From contig CM043943.1 in assembly GCA_014529385.2 (NCBI GenBank), positions 157,479,247-157,543,246 on the forward strand: DNA of 64,000 nt, in the 5' to 3' direction. The notes beneath the pieces are model-generated. The model was not told the origin of the DNA and did not search any database. It worked only from the letters and a program-made list of their open reading frames with translations. The stretch's first letter is position 1, and each line of letters opens with the position of its first letter. This document shows positions 62,554 to 64,000 of the stretch, piece by piece. The stretch is from Adiantum capillus-veneris. Its lineage: Eukaryota > Streptophyta > Polypodiopsida > Polypodiales > Pteridaceae. A program made the position numbers and the translations under genes.

Positions 62554-63550
62554 TTTTGTTTCAAGGTCCACCACTTGTTCAAGGTAGGTGCTCCATTGAA
62601 ACATGGAAAGAAACAAAAATACACCACTTGTATAAGACTCTACCACTTGTCTGCGCTAGGCTCCATTGAAACATGAAAAACCCATGATATGTTGTACATG
62701 GGTGGTTTTGTTTCAAGGTGCACCACTTGATTAATCTAGGATACTTTGCAACATTTAGAGAGGTCAAGCTCTACCACTTGTTCGAGTTAGGCTCCACCAA
62801 AACATGGAGAGAAGAAAGTTTCACCACTTGTCCAACCTTGGCTTGATGTATGGAGATAATCAAGGTTCCACCATGTCTCCAATATAGGTATATAAAAGAA
62901 TTGCAAGGTCCACCATGTGTACAATCTATGATGGTTGTAACAAGAGAGGTTTCATTTCAAGATTGAACACTTATCCACCTCCACTTGTCTAGCCTTAGCT
63001 CCATGGAAGCATGGAGAAAAGCAAGGTCCACCACGAATCTAAGTTAGGATCCTTTGAAGATACGAAACACTAGTTTTCCTAAATATGCATGGGGGAACCT
63101 CCACAAAGACCATTATTTGTCACATATCCTATGCTGCAACATGTGGAGTTTTATTTGAAGGTCCACTCTATGTTCAAGCTAGGATCCATTTAAGCATGGA
63201 GAGAAGTAAGATATACCTTAGTCCAAGATAGCGTCCATTGAAACATGAGAGAAGGAAGGTTCACCACTTGTCCAAGCAATACATGGGTAGTTTGGTTTCA
63301 AGGTACTTCACTTGTCTAAGGTGCACTTCATTGAAGCATAGAGAGAAATAAGGTTTACCACATGGCCAAGATATGCTCCATCGAGACATAGATAGAAACA
63401 AGGTCCACCACTTGTCCAAGCTAATGTAACAAATTGGTGTTGTTTTAAAGTCTACCACAATTGTCTGAATTAGACTCCATGGTAGGTCCACCACTTGTCC
63501 AAGCTAGGCTCCAATGTAGCATATGAAGGGGATATTAATACAAGGTCTAA
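62554..63550. repeat. S repeat array, part 4 (right flank of G1)
   Basis: Forward units directly after the TSD, with the CCACCACTTGTCC motif or variants at 62570, 62710, 63261, 63306, 63357, 63403 and 63488 (steps of 45-51 bp where dense). Minus-strand frames within are repeat shadows. Confidence 0.8.
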
Positions 63551-64000
63551 AACTTACAAAAGTCAAGCTCTTAAGCCATTAAGTTTAGATTAGTCTTATA
63601 TTTTTAATCTAAGGATTCACCATTGAAACATTAAATACTTGATATGAAAAAGATAAACTCAAGAAATACTATATAAAACAAAATCTAACACTAAGAGTAT
63701 CAACATGCAACGTGGATTGTTGGGTTTGAAGACCAGCCCACTCTTCTATATCGGCATGGAGCTTAACAAAGTCTAGAAGCTTGATTGCTAAGGTTCTGTG
63801 CTCCTCCGCTCTCTCAACCAAGCATAGGACTTTTTTTTTTTGGGTAGTCCTTCTTGTGCAACCAAGGAGCCATCGCTAAAGAGATCAACAAGTTTGTGGT
63901 ATTCAAAACAATATTTATGAATGTAGTGCTTGACCAAAGTGCTTTTTGGCTTCCAAATATTGTAAATCTGACATGCTTTCATTCGATACTTGAAGCAATG
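63551..64000. other. unassigned right edge
   Basis: AT-rich, then a minus-strand frame at 63982-63788 (NIWKPKSTLVKHYIHKYCFE) that I cannot assign. It is interrupted by a T homopolymer near 63831. Confidence 0.35.

Overview
The window reads as gene-poor, repeat-dominated nuclear DNA of a vascular plant with a large genome. Plant-type LTR retrotransposons of both superfamilies are stacked on one another. Two families are primed by initiator-Met tRNA (primer sites of the TGGTATCAGAGC type) and one by tRNA-Asp (TGGCGCC type). Chromovirus, Tat-like Ty3 and Ty1/copia proteins are recognisable. I cannot name the species; a fern or another large-genome lineage is only a guess from the Tat-like polyprotein. 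I see no intact host gene, no rRNA or tRNA gene and no CRISPR array. Almost every coding region is broken.

Layout. 1-1926: 5' end of a minus-strand copia element (C1) inserted into a chromovirus fragment (G0, 1927-4763). 4764-7310: older minus-strand copia remnant (C2), related to C1. 7311-10321: unassigned, with one long hairpin. 10322-20971: E2, a minus-strand LTR element with gag and protease-like sequence, a W-x-P-K-repeat ORF and a processed DEAD-box helicase fragment, but no visible reverse transcriptase or integrase; its leader is an array of ~284-bp repeats centred on a near-perfect palindrome. 22597-26312: very long LTR-like copy (L1) containing a 152-bp tandem array. 26952-29660: broken minus-strand Tat-like Ty3 pol (G2). 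31900-43368 and 62554-63550: a degenerate 45-51-bp repeat family (S) that changes orientation and is the target for other insertions. 33189-37822: E3, a small non-autonomous element with perfect TSDs. 39670-42570: minus-strand fragments resembling a SET domain and an FCP1/NIF-type phosphatase, the latter abutting a copia RT fragment. 43374-62548: a chromovirus (G1) inserted in S, itself carrying a 4.9-kb long-LTR insertion (L2) in its 5' LTR and a nearly intact copia element (C4) between RT and RNase H.

The order of events can be read from the nesting: S array, then G1, then C4 and L2; S array, then E3; G0, then C1. C4 is the best preserved, with one reading frame of 1326 codons interrupted by two Gln-to-stop changes, both explained by a C-to-T change. 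The most unusual material is the host-like sequence: a DEAD-box helicase in E2 whose visible part is uninterrupted by introns, and a phosphatase fragment with an exact 159-bp in-frame duplication beside a copia RT. Next come the palindrome array and the paired CCAAT boxes with fixed spacing in the chromovirus LTRs.
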